64,000 bases of DNA. Source: Actinoplanes sp. N902-109 (lineage in GTDB: Bacteria; Actinomycetota; Actinomycetes; Mycobacteriales; Micromonosporaceae). Shown one piece after another: positions 44,455 through 54,657 of this stretch; positions within the stretch are counted from its first letter, which is position 1, and every line of letters begins with the position of its first letter. Made by a program: the position numbers and the translations under genes. The stretch spans positions 7,627,501 to 7,691,500 of the forward strand of contig NC_021191.1 of assembly GCF_000389965.1 (NCBI RefSeq), given 5' to 3'. The notes beneath the pieces are model-generated. The model was not told the origin of the DNA. It saw nothing but the letters and a program-made list of their open reading frames with translations, and did not search any database.

Positions 44455-45342
44455 GTGTCGTCGACGGCCTTGCTGACGGAGCGGTTGTTGCGGGCGGGGA
44501 TCCGCGATGTCGTCACCGTCGAGCCGGTGACCGGTGGCCTTGCCGCGCTCGCCGGGACAGCGCACCGCCGGGATGCGCCGCCGGTCTTCGTCAAGACCTT
44601 CGCCCACGCACCGGACAGCGCCGAGGACATCTTCGTGGCGGAGGCCGAGGGGCTGAACGCCCTGCGCGAGCTCGGCGGGCAGGCGACGCCCGAGGTGATC
44701 GTGGCGAACCACGAGGTGCTCGTGTTGTCGATGCTGCGCCCGAGACCCCGCAGCGAGGCATTCTGGGAGCAGTTCGCCCACGCGCTCGCCCACCTGCACA
44801 CCAGCACCGCCCAGCCCCGCTTCGGATGGCACCGCGACAACTGGCTGGGCCGCCGCCGGCAGACGAACAGCTGGACGGACGACGGCTTCGCCTTCTTCGC
44901 CGAGCACCGGTTGCTGCGCTGGCTCTCCGAGCCGCGCGTCGAGGCAGCGCTCGCACCGCAGGACCGGGCGGCGCTGGAACGGCTGTGTGATCGGCTCGCC
45001 GAGCTGCTGCCGGACCGCCCGGCCTGCTTGACGCACGGTGACCTCTGGGCGCAGAACGTGCTGGCCACCGCGGACGGCCGGGCGGCGCTGATCGACCCGG
45101 CCGTCTCCTACATGTGGGCCGAGGTGGATCTGGCCCATCTCTGGACCACGGCGCCGCCGCCGGAGTCGCGCCGGTTCTTCGACGCCTATGCCGAGCTGAC
45201 CGCTGCCGACGACGGCTGGCCGGCCCGGATGCCGATCCTCCAGCTGCGCCAGCACCTGGCGGTCGTGGCCCAGTTCGACGACGACTGGGGCGCGGCCGAG
45301 ACCATCCGCGCCACCCTGGCACCCTTCCGGACGCGACCTTGA
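44455..45342 (+). CDS. Fructosamine kinase family protein
   Basis: A 295-residue FN3K/ketosamine-3-kinase family protein. Signatures are FGWHRDNWLGRRRQTNSW and FFAEHRLLRWL, the catalytic loop CLTHGDLWAQNVL and the metal segment ALIDPAVSYMWAEVDLAHL. The family phosphorylates sugar adducts on lysines or ribulosamines and so reverses glycation. The start is uncertain; the GTG at 44455, seven bases after the dtd stop, is used. It probably belongs to the same transcript as dtd. Confidence 0.85.
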   Translation: MSSTALLTERLLRAGIRDVVTVEPVTGGLAALAGTAHRRDAPPVFVKTFAHAPDSAEDIFVAEAEGLNALRELGGQATPEVIVANHEVLVLSMLRPRPRSEAFWEQFAHALAHLHTSTAQPRFGWHRDNWLGRRRQTNSWTDDGFAFFAEHRLLRWLSEPRVEAALAPQDRAALERLCDRLAELLPDRPACLTHGDLWAQNVLATADGRAALIDPAVSYMWAEVDLAHLWTTAPPPESRRFFDAYAELTAADDGWPARMPILQLRQHLAVVAQFDDDWGAAETIRATLAPFRTRP

Positions 45343-45352
45343 GGCGCAGCGG

Positions 45353-46138
45353 CTAGAAGAAGCCGCGCCGACGCGCCGACTGCTGCAGCCAGTTGTCCAG
45401 CTGGGACGTCCAGTCGACCTGGTCGACGGTGGCGTAGTCCACATCGAACCGGCCGAACGCGTCGTGCCCCTCGGTGAACAGCCCGCCACGCTTGTCGATC
45501 TCCAGCACCACCTGCAACTGGTAGGGCGTGGGCAGGAACGTCACCTCGAGCTGGGTGATGCCGCTCGCGTACGCCGACGGCGGGTAGAACTCGATCTCCT
45601 GGTAGAACGGCAGCTGCTGCTGCACACCGTGAACCCGGCCGCGCTCGACGTCGGCGCGGCTGAACCGGAAGCCCAGCCGCAGGAAGGCGTCGAGGATGCG
45701 CTCCTGGGCCGGCAGCGGGTGCACCGCCACGGCATCCAGGTCACCCTTGTCGACCGCGCGGGCCACCTCGAGCTCGGTGCGCAGACCCATCGTCATGCCG
45801 TGCAGATGTTGGCCGTACACCTCGGTGATCGGGGTTTCCCAGGGCACGTCGAAGCGGAACGGCACGTCGTGGCGGGCCCCCGCGTCGAGCTTGAAGGAGC
45901 CGGTCAGCCGCTGCCGATGGAACTCCTGGTCGGTGTTGTACTCGCTGTCGCCGCTCTCCACCTCGACCCGGGTGATCAGGCCGACCGCCAGGTATTCGAT
46001 GTCGACGGGGTGCTCACCGCCGATGACGTGCACCTGACCCTCCAGGTAACCGCCCGGACGGCAGTTGGGGTTGGCCAGCACCGTCTCCACCGACGGGCCA
46101 CCCACGCCCATTGCCTGCATCAGCCGTTTGAAGACCAC
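45353..46138 (-). CDS. Spo0M-like sporulation control protein
   Basis: A 261-residue protein with the arrestin-like Spo0M fold: repeated beta-rich segments (VLANPNCRPGGYLEGQVHVIGG, DVPFRFDVPWETPITEVYG, GMTMGLRTELEVARAVDKGDLD, FYPPSAYASGITQLEVTFLP). In Bacillus Spo0M affects sporulation and cell wall. The role in actinobacteria is open, though the family is common in spore formers. The GTG at 46138 has GGAGG four bases upstream. Divergent from sigB, with an inverted repeat (46230-46245) between them. Confidence 0.88.
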   Translation of the reverse strand: MVFKRLMQAMGVGGPSVETVLANPNCRPGGYLEGQVHVIGGEHPVDIEYLAVGLITRVEVESGDSEYNTDQEFHRQRLTGSFKLDAGARHDVPFRFDVPWETPITEVYGQHLHGMTMGLRTELEVARAVDKGDLDAVAVHPLPAQERILDAFLRLGFRFSRADVERGRVHGVQQQLPFYQEIEFYPPSAYASGITQLEVTFLPTPYQLQVVLEIDKRGGLFTEGHDAFGRFDVDYATVDQVDWTSQLDNWLQQSARRRGFF

Positions 46139-46229
46139 CGGACCTCCTCGTCAGTGCCTCATGACGCAGATTACCCGGCTCGAACAAGCAATTCCGCGCC
46201 GGACAAATCAGAAATGGCGGTCATCGGGC

Positions 46230-46245
46230 TCAGGGTTCTCCCTGA
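46230..46245. promoter_or_regulatory. Inverted repeat between Spo0M-like gene and sigB
   Basis: TCAGGG-TTCT-CCCTGA is a perfect six-base dyad 92 bases upstream of the Spo0M-like start and 135 bases upstream of sigB. Placement suggests a binding site for a regulator. The regulator cannot be named. Confidence 0.4.
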
Positions 46246-46379
46246 TTCATGCCACCCGCGCCGTTGCCTCACCTCGGCTTAACGCCCCCCGGTCCAGACT
46301 TTTGATCACCGGCACGAACGTGGCTGGGAACGCACGACATCGGTTGACGCGGGGAGGGGACTGAAAGGTGGTCCTGCAG

Positions 46380-47399
<1,020 letters not shown>

Positions 47400-47413
47400 C
47401 CGCCGCACCACTC

Positions 47414-47447
47414 GATGCCGGTCGCACGGGGCAGCGCGACCGGCATC
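47414..47447 (+). terminator. Hairpin terminator after sigB
   Basis: GATGCCGGTCGC (47414-47425) pairs perfectly with GCGACCGGCATC (47436-47447) over a ten-base loop, 15 bases after the sigB stop. Confidence 0.75.
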
Positions 47448-47467
47448 CCGCTGGCATGATCCGGTCC

Positions 47468-47959
47468 GTGCGCCGTCTCCTGCCCGTCCTTTGCGGACTC
47501 GTGCTGCTTTCCTCATGCGGTGTGGTCAATGCCGTCACCGGCACCAAGAAGTACACCCAGCAGTCGCCGTCCATGGGCGCGACGATCCCGGTCGGGTCCA
47601 CGGTGACCGCGGACGTCGTCGACCCGGGCGACTACCGGCCCACCCGCGGCGACATCGTGGTGTTCCAGCCGCCGGCGTCCTGGGAGATCCCGGCGCACGT
47701 GCCGTTCCTCAAGCGGGTCGTGGCCATCGGCGGGGACACCGTGCAGTGCTGCGACAAACAGCATCGGCTGCTGCTCGACGGCAAGCCGGCCGGCGAGCCC
47801 TATGTCGAGGCCACGGCGGACAACCCGCCGTTCGACAAGGTGACCCTCGGGCCGGACGAGATCTTCATCCTCGGTGATGCCCGGGCCGAGTCCGGCGACT
47901 CCGCCGAGCACGGGCCGGTCGGGTCGGACACCGTGATCGGTGTCGTGCGCACGGACTGA
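47468..47959 (+). CDS. Signal-peptidase-I-like (S26) protein with lipobox
   Basis: A 163-residue S26 peptidase. The catalytic Ser35 lies in QQSPSMGATIPVG, the general base Lys82 in PFLKRVVAIGGD, and the third conserved box is IFILGDARAESGDSAEHGPV. Instead of a plain N-terminal membrane helix it has a short lipoprotein-type signal with lipobox LSSC (Cys17), so it is probably lipid-anchored outside the membrane. It should cleave exported pre-proteins. The GTG at 47468 follows CATGAT by seven bases and is used; an ATG at 47456 would add four residues. It is convergent with the acetyltransferase gene, three bases from its stop. Confidence 0.82.
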   Translation: MRRLLPVLCGLVLLSSCGVVNAVTGTKKYTQQSPSMGATIPVGSTVTADVVDPGDYRPTRGDIVVFQPPASWEIPAHVPFLKRVVAIGGDTVQCCDKQHRLLLDGKPAGEPYVEATADNPPFDKVTLGPDEIFILGDARAESGDSAEHGPVGSDTVIGVVRTD

Positions 47960-47962
47960 ACC

Positions 47963-50509
47963 TCAGGCGCTGCGCAACCGGCGCGGGCCGGTGTCGGGGC
48001 GCACGCCGGCCTCGCCGGTCTCCACCGAGGCGTGCAGCACGGCGTAACCGTCCGGCCGGGCCAGCACCGGGTTCAGGGACAGCGCCCGGATCCGGGGATG
48101 CTCGTCGGCGAGCCGGCCCACCCGCAGCAGCAGGTCGACCAGCGCAGCACGGTCGACCGGTTGAGACCCGCGATAGCCGTGCAGCAGGGGTGCCGCCCGC
48201 GGTTCGTCGACCAGGGCGGCGGCGGCGCGGTCGGTGAGCGGTGCGGCCCGCCAGGCCCGGTCGCCGAGCAGTTCGCTGGCCACCCCGCCCAGCCCGAAGC
48301 CCACGACCGGCCCGAACGCCGGATCCTCCACGACATCGACCGTGCAGGCCACGCCGGGCGCGACCATCGACTGCACGAGCACGTGCGGCCCGAACGCCGC
48401 GGCCAGTTCGGCGTAGGCGGCGCGCACGTCGTCCGCATCGGCCAGGGCCAGCCGGACGGCGCCCAGGTCGATGCGGTGGCGCAGCGAACCGCCCGCCGCC
48501 TTCAACGCGACCGGGTAACCCAGGGCGCCCGCCGCCGCTACCGCCTCGGTCGCGGAGGTCGCCGATGTCGATGGTTCGACGCGGATGCCGTACGCGGCCA
48601 GCAGCTCACTCGGCGGACCGTCGAGACCGGCCGCCCCCGGGTCCACATCGGGGAGAACGGGCAGCACGCCCGGCGGCCGGCGCAACCAGTCGGCGTAGGT
48701 GGCCACCCGGCCCAGCGCCCGCACCGCCTCCTCCACCGAGGGATAGGACGGCACGGTCGGCGGCAGCCGGCCGGCCAGGAACATCGCCACCGTGGGCTTC
48801 TCCCCCGCCAGCGCCACGCTGCTCAGCGCGGCGGCGAAGTCCCCGTCCTCGTCGGGCAGCTGACCCGGCAGCGGCGGCGCGAACACCGCCACCATCGCAT
48901 CCACCCGCTTGTCGACCGCGGCGTCGGCCAGCGCGTCGGCGAAGTCGTGCGCCCCGGCCTGCGGGCTGATGTGGTGCGGGTAGCCCTCGGCGACGATGAG
49001 CCCGTTGGCCCGGCAGGCGGCCACGGCCAGCCCGGACAGCGCCGAGGAGTTGCCCACCACGGCGACCCGGCGGCCCCCCGGAAGCGGCTGGTGGGCCAGC
49101 AGCACCCCGACGTCGAACAGCTCGGCCACCGTGTCCACCCGGATGACGCCGGAGCGGGCGAACAACGCGGTCACCGCCCGGGTGTCGGGGCCGGGCAGAT
49201 CGCCGGCCAGCCCGGGTGGGCGGGTCGCCGAGGCCACCGCGACGACCGGCTTGACCCGGCTCATCCGCCGGGCGATCCGGGCGAACTTGCGCGGGTTGCC
49301 GAACGTCTCCAGATAGAGCAGAACGGCGTCGGTGCCCGGGTCGTCCTGCCAGTACTGCAGCAGGTCGTTGCCGGAGACGTCGGCGCGGTTGCCGGCCGAC
49401 ACGAAACTCGACAGGCCCAGACCACGGCGTTCGGCCTCGGCCAGCAGTGCCACCCCGAGCGCGCCGGACTGGCTGAAGAACCCGACCCGTCCGGCGGCCG
49501 GGAGCCTCGGTGCCAGGGTGGCGTTGAGCCGTACCGAGGGATCGGTGTTGGCCACCCCCAGGCAGTTGGGGCCGACGATGCGCAGGCCCGCAGCGTGGGC
49601 CGCGTCGATCAGCGCACGCTGGGCGAGCGCGCCCGCCGGACCGGCCTCGGCGAAGCCGGCCGACACGACCACCAGGCTGCCCGCGCCGGCCGCGGCCGCG
49701 TCGGTGACGGCCGAGCCGACCCCTTCCGGCGGTACGGCAATGAGCGCCACGTCAACCGCAGCACCGGCGTCGACCGCCGAGCGGTAGGCGCGCAGCCCCG
49801 CCACCCGCTCGGCCCGCCGGTGCACGGGCACGACGGTGCCGGTGTAGCCGCCGTCGCGCAGATGTGCCAGCAGCGCGGCGCCGATGCCTTGACCGCTGGC
49901 GCTGGCGCCGTACACGGCGATGCCGCGCGGATGCAGCAAGCGGGCGATGGACCGGGCCTCGGTGCGCTGTTCGCGGTCCTCCTGCACCTCGCGGGACTTC
50001 TCGGTGGGCGCGATCGGGAAGCTGAGATGCACCACGCCGTCGGCGTACTTGCGCCGCACCTGATAGCCGAAGTCGCTGAACACCCGCAGCATCCCGTGGT
50101 TCTGCGGGAGCACCTCGGCCACGAACCGGCTGATGCCGTTGCGTTGCGCCGCATCGGCGAGGTGTTCCAGCAGCACCGAGCCGATGCCGCGGCCCTGATG
50201 CGCGTCCTCCACCACGAACGCGACCTCCGCCTCGGGCGACTCGGGGCCCAGCCGCTCGTAGCGTCCGACGGCCATGATGCGCGGGCCGGAGACGATGACG
50301 AACGCCTCGCGGTCGTGGTGGTCGACGTTGACGAAGCGTTCGAGGTCGCGCTCCGGGATGCGGGGGTAGGGCGAGAAGTAGCGCAGGTAGCGGGTGCGGT
50401 CGCTCATCCGGGAGTGGAACTCGACGATCGCGGCGGCGTCCCCGGGCCGGATCGGGCGCAGGTGCACGGCACTGCCGTCGGAGAGCAGGACGTCCGCTTC
50501 GTGCTCCAT
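47963..50509 (-). CDS. GNAT/NDP-forming acyl-CoA synthetase-like protein acetyltransferase (Pat type)
   Basis: An 848-residue fusion. The GNAT acetyltransferase domain (about 14-165, with AFVVEDAHQGRGIGSVLLEHL) is followed by a CoA-binding domain (about 190-285, GIAVYGASASGQGIG), two succinyl-CoA ligase-like domains (IVGPNCLGVANTDPSVRL, GFFSQSGALGVALL) and an ATP-grasp-like domain (about 625-830, YPVALKAAGG, VLVQSMV). The phospho-His loop (usually SHTGA) is absent; the region reads AGDLPGPDTRAVTALFA, so synthetase activity is probably lost and the fold senses acyl-CoA. Such Pat enzymes acetylate and switch off acetyl-CoA synthetase. The deacetylase AcuC is four bases upstream, which supports the role. 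Confidence 0.88.
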   Translation of the reverse strand: MEHEADVLLSDGSAVHLRPIRPGDAAAIVEFHSRMSDRTRYLRYFSPYPRIPERDLERFVNVDHHDREAFVIVSGPRIMAVGRYERLGPESPEAEVAFVVEDAHQGRGIGSVLLEHLADAAQRNGISRFVAEVLPQNHGMLRVFSDFGYQVRRKYADGVVHLSFPIAPTEKSREVQEDREQRTEARSIARLLHPRGIAVYGASASGQGIGAALLAHLRDGGYTGTVVPVHRRAERVAGLRAYRSAVDAGAAVDVALIAVPPEGVGSAVTDAAAAGAGSLVVVSAGFAEAGPAGALAQRALIDAAHAAGLRIVGPNCLGVANTDPSVRLNATLAPRLPAAGRVGFFSQSGALGVALLAEAERRGLGLSSFVSAGNRADVSGNDLLQYWQDDPGTDAVLLYLETFGNPRKFARIARRMSRVKPVVAVASATRPPGLAGDLPGPDTRAVTALFARSGVIRVDTVAELFDVGVLLAHQPLPGGRRVAVVGNSSALSGLAVAACRANGLIVAEGYPHHISPQAGAHDFADALADAAVDKRVDAMVAVFAPPLPGQLPDEDGDFAAALSSVALAGEKPTVAMFLAGRLPPTVPSYPSVEEAVRALGRVATYADWLRRPPGVLPVLPDVDPGAAGLDGPPSELLAAYGIRVEPSTSATSATEAVAAAGALGYPVALKAAGGSLRHRIDLGAVRLALADADDVRAAYAELAAAFGPHVLVQSMVAPGVACTVDVVEDPAFGPVVGFGLGGVASELLGDRAWRAAPLTDRAAAALVDEPRAAPLLHGYRGSQPVDRAALVDLLLRVGRLADEHPRIRALSLNPVLARPDGYAVLHASVETGEAGVRPDTGPRRLRSA

Positions 50510-50513
50510 GGCG

Positions 50514-51698
50514 TCAGTCCCGCCTGTCGTGCGGGTCGAGGCCGAACAGTGGGAACACCGCCATCCGGCTCGCCAGGACGGCCTTGTCCACCGCGTCCGG
50601 GGTGGTGCCCGGCTGCCAGCGCTCGACCGGGGGCTCGGTGCCGTCGGTCAGCGACTCCGGGATCCAGGTGCCGGGCCGGCGCCGGGCGGCCAGCTCGCGC
50701 CACGCCTGCGGGGTTGCGGTCGCCGGGTCGAGCGGTTCGCCGGTGGCCACCGCCAGCAGGTGCGTCCAGGCCCGGGGCACGACTTCGACCAGCGCGTATC
50801 CCCCGCCGCCCAGAGCCACCCACCGGCCGTCGCAGAGCTCCTCGGCGAGCGCGCGCAGGGCGATGTACGCCGCCCGCTGCCCGTCGACCGACAACCGCAG
50901 ATCGGCGAGCGGGTCGAGCCGGTGCGAGTCGGCACCGCACTGGGTGACCAGGATCTGCGGCCGGAACGCGCGCACCACCGACGGCACGACCGCGTGGAAC
51001 GCCCGCAGCCAGCCCGCGTCGCCGGTGCGCGGTGGCAGCGCGATGTTCACCGCCGAGCCCTCGGCGCCGGACCCGCCGGTCTCGTCCGGGTAGCCGGTGC
51101 CGGGGAACAGCGTCAGCGGCGACTCGTGCAGGCTCACCGTGAGCACCCGCGGGTCGTGGTAGAACGCGGCCTGCACGCCGTCACCGTGATGCACGTCGAT
51201 GTCGACGTAGGCGATGCGCTCGGCACCCTGGTCGAGCAGCCGTGCGATGGCCACTGCCGGGTCGTTGTAGACGCAGAAGCCGGAGGCTCGCGCGGCCATG
51301 GCGTGGTGCAGCCCGCCGGCGACGTTGACCGCCCGGGTGGTCGCGCCGGACCAGACCGCCTCGGCCGCGGCGATCGACGCGCCGCAGATCCACGCGCTGG
51401 CCTCGTGCATGTCGTCGAACACCGGGTTGTCCGGCGTGTTGAGCCCCCAGCCCCGGAAGAACGGGTCGAGCGGCGCGTGCCGTACGGCGTCGAGGTAGTC
51501 GGGCCGGTGCACCCGGGTCAGCGCCGCGTCGTCGGCCGGGGTCGGCTTGATCATCCGTACCCCCGGCCGGTCGAGCACACCCAGCTGCCGGGCCAGCGCG
51601 ATGGTGAGCTCCACCCGCACCGGGTTGAGCGGGTGGTCGCCCATGTCGTAGCACAGCAGCGCCTCGTCCCACACCACCGCCGTCGTCGCGTCCGCCAT
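50514..51698 (-). CDS. acuC: AcuC-type class I histone-deacetylase-family enzyme
   Basis: A 394-residue zinc deacetylase. Active-site blocks are GGLHHAMAARASGFC, the zinc-binding YVDIDVHHGDGV and LVTQCGADSHRLDPLADL, and the final GGGGYALV. AcuC removes acetyl groups from proteins, notably acetyl-CoA synthetase, reactivating it. It is followed after four bases by a Pat-type acetyltransferase, so both halves of one reversible switch lie in one operon. The target acetyl-CoA synthetase is not in the window. Confidence 0.92.
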   Translation of the reverse strand: MADATTAVVWDEALLCYDMGDHPLNPVRVELTIALARQLGVLDRPGVRMIKPTPADDAALTRVHRPDYLDAVRHAPLDPFFRGWGLNTPDNPVFDDMHEASAWICGASIAAAEAVWSGATTRAVNVAGGLHHAMAARASGFCVYNDPAVAIARLLDQGAERIAYVDIDVHHGDGVQAAFYHDPRVLTVSLHESPLTLFPGTGYPDETGGSGAEGSAVNIALPPRTGDAGWLRAFHAVVPSVVRAFRPQILVTQCGADSHRLDPLADLRLSVDGQRAAYIALRALAEELCDGRWVALGGGGYALVEVVPRAWTHLLAVATGEPLDPATATPQAWRELAARRRPGTWIPESLTDGTEPPVERWQPGTTPDAVDKAVLASRMAVFPLFGLDPHDRRD

Positions 51699-51710
51699 GC
51701 AGCCACTCTG

Positions 51711-54440
51711 TCAGTAGCGCACGGTCACCACCACTCGCCGGTTCAACTTCTGCCTGCCGCTGGCCGGATTCACCGCACCGGCCCCGACGACCCGGATGCG
51801 GACCTTGACCCCCAGAGCCTTCAGGTACGTACGGACGACAGCCGCGCGCCGTGTCGCCAGCCGCTTGTTCGCCGCCCGGGCCGCCTTCGATGTCTTCCCG
51901 GTCTGCGTGTACCCGGTCACCGTGATGACCTTGGCACCCCGCATGGCGCTGACCGTCGCCCGGATGCCGCGCTTGTTGGCCAGTGTCAACCGCGATGACT
52001 GATAAGGGAACAGGTACGTGCCGAGCTGTGCCGTGGTGGCGGTCGTCGGCGCCTGCGCCCGGCACGAGTCGTTCAGCACGATCCAGCTGCTGTCCCGGAT
52101 CTGCGAGCCGTCCGGGGCCGTACCGGTCAGCACCAGCTGGTGCCGCCCGCCGAGCACGCAGGCCTTGCGCGGGATCTTCACGGCGGCGCGGAAGCCACCC
52201 ATCGAGTTCGTGGTGCCGGACGCGATCGTGATCGGCGTGGAGAACATCCGCAGCAGATACGTCGACGCCGGCTTGAGACCACCGCCGGTGAGCGTCGCCT
52301 GCGTACCGGAGAGGCTGGCGCCGGTCCGCAGGTCGAGGTCCAGGTTGATCCGGGCCGGCGTGGCCGGTACCGGAGTCGTCGGCACCGGAGTCGTCGGCAC
52401 CGGCGTGGTGGGCACCGGGGTCGTCGGCACCGGCGTGGTCGGCACCGGTGCCGGCGGAACGACCACGGGCGGGGCGGGCTGGACCGGCGTGCCGTTGACA
52501 GGTGCCGACGCCGCACCGGCGCCCGCCGTGTTGACGGCCCGCACCCGGACCGCGTACGTCGTGCCGTTGCGCAGCCCGGGTACCACCGCGGTGCGGGTGC
52601 CGTTCGAGCCGGCCTGGGTCACCAGGGTGGTCCAGGTCTCGCCGCCGTCGGTGGACACCTCGTAAGCCATGACCGGCGCGCCGCCGTCATCAGCGGGTGT
52701 GAACGTAACAGTCAGCTGCGCATTGCCGGCCTGCACGGACAGATCGGCCGGTGCGCCCGGTTTCGTGGCCAGCGGGGTGACCGGGATGCTGTCGCTCTGC
52801 GCCCCCGGTCCGGCGCTGTTGCGGGCGCGGACCCGCACCGGGTAGGTCATGCCGTTGACCAGGTTGCTGACCGTCGCGGTACGGGTCTCCCCGGTGCCGG
52901 TCGTGGTCAGTGCCTGCCATTCGGTGTTGTCCTCGAGCGAGACGTCGTACCCGAGGATCGGCGCGCCGCCGTCGTCGACCGGGACCGTGAACGTGAGGTC
53001 GAAGCTGCCGTTGTGCGGGGTGGCCTGCAGACCGGTGGGCGCGCCCGGCACCTTCGGAGCGACGGTCACCTGCACCGCGTCGGTGGCCGTGCCAGAACCG
53101 GATCCGTTCACCGCCCGTACCCGGACGCGGTAGGTGCCCGGGGCGATGTCCGGCACGGTGCCGACGATCGGGCTGGTCCCCGTCGTGCTGAGCGTCCCCC
53201 ACGTCTCGCCGTCGTCGGTGGAGACCTGGTACGACGTGACGGCCGTGCCGCCGGCGTCGGCGGGCGGGTCGAAGCTGAGCACGAGCTTGCCGTCCTTGCC
53301 GTCACCCTGCAGGTTCAGCGGCGCGCCGGGCTTGGCCGCCGGGACCAGCCGGCTGACCCGGTTGGCGCCGTAGTCGGCGAAGTACAGCGTGGCGCCGACG
53401 GCCTCGACACCCATGACGTTGCGCAGCGGGCTGGCGGTCGCGGGGCCGGCGACGTGATCACCGGAGATGCCGGTGCCCGCCACGATCGACAGGGTGCCCT
53501 CCGGGGTGACGGCCGCGATGGTCGCACCGCCGAAGTTGCTGACATAGACGTTGTCCGAGGGGTCGACCGCAACACCCCAGGGCTGGCGCAGCGGTGCGGC
53601 GGCGGCCGGACCGGCCACCGGCGTCCCGGCCACACCCGTACCGGCGACGATCGACAGCATGCCGTCGAGATCGATCCGGTAGAGGTAGTTGAGGCCGAAG
53701 TCCGAGGCCTACAGGTCGCCCATGCTGTCGAACGCCATGCCGTAGACCCGCTGAAGCCCCGACGACCGGGCGGGCCCAGGGGTCACAGCGGTGCTGCCGT
53801 TGCCGGCGAGGATGCTGAGCATGCCGAAAGTGTCGATCCGGACGATGTAGCCACCATCAACGCCGGTGGAGTTGACGCCGAGATAGACGTTGTTCTTACG
53901 GTCGACGGTGATGCCGACCGGGCGCAGCGGCGTCTGCAACGCCGGTCCTTCGACGACGGCCCCCGAGCTCGAGCCGTTCCCGGCGAAGTCGCTCAGCACC
54001 CCGTCCGGCGTGATCCGGACGACCCGGCCGGTGAGGTCCTGCACCACGTAGACGTTGTCATGGCTGTCGACTGCCGCGCTGATGGGCCGGCTGAGCGGGC
54101 TCGCCGTGGCCGGGCCGGGGATATCGGAGCCGCAGTTGCCGTTGCCGGCGAACTTGGAGATCGTGCCGTCCGGCGACACCTTCAGCACGTAGCAGTTGCC
54201 GGAGGCATAGCTGACGACATATCTGTTGCCCTGGCTGTCGACGGCAACGTCCGACGGCATGCCGACCGGTGACGACAAGGCCGGGCCGGGCACCGTTGCG
54301 CTTGCCGCGCCGGTGCCCGCGACGAGCTCCAGCAGGAACGGTGGCGGGGACGCCGCCGCAGCGGATTCCACGCCGGTCGATACCGCAATTCCCAAGGACA
54401 TCGCCAGAACCGCACTCGCAGCAGTACGCCAGCGTCGCAT
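51711..54440 (-). pseudogene. Secreted NHL-repeat/fibronectin III/OmpA-like protein interrupted by an amber codon
   Basis: One reading frame of 910 codons runs from the ATG at 54440 to 51711, but a TAG at 53709-53711 splits it. The order is: signal peptide, NHL beta-propeller repeats to about residue 370, several Fn3 domains, a PVPTT linker (five 15-bp repeats), and a C-terminal OmpA-like peptidoglycan-binding domain (LFPYQSSRLTLANKRGIRAT, VTVTGYTQTGKT, NRRVVVTVRY). The TAG falls exactly where the other NHL repeats have a conserved Tyr (DNVYV, NNVYL), so one TAC-to-TAG change explains it. Without readthrough the export signal is cut off from the rest. It could be a real pseudogene, an assembly error or a suppressed stop. 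Confidence 0.8.
52366..52440 (-). repeat. 15-bp tandem repeat coding for PVPTT
   Basis: Five in-frame copies of a GGCACCGGxGTxGTx unit (plus strand) encode a PVPTT linker between the Fn3 part and the C-terminal OmpA-like part of the broken secreted protein. Confidence 0.85.
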
Positions 54441-54657
54441 CAAAGCCCCCCGTTTTGCCCCTTTTCACCTGTTAGGGAGCCTAGGAGGTACGCCTGCGGG
54501 CCGGGCGCCGATCCGGAATCTCCGGTCGCTGTGACGGTCATGACAGCCTGTAACATTGTCCGTTCGAGGCCTCGCCGCTGGCAGCGCGGGAATCGGCAGT
54601 AGCTGCGGACTCGTTTACGCTTGGCAGGCAACGCGCAGCTTCGAAGGGTTGAGATCG

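Noticed and set aside
46326..46331. GGGAAC upstream of sigB as a SigE/SigH-type -35
   Set aside because: No GTT-type -10 occurs at 16-19 bases downstream, so the match is only to half of the promoter.
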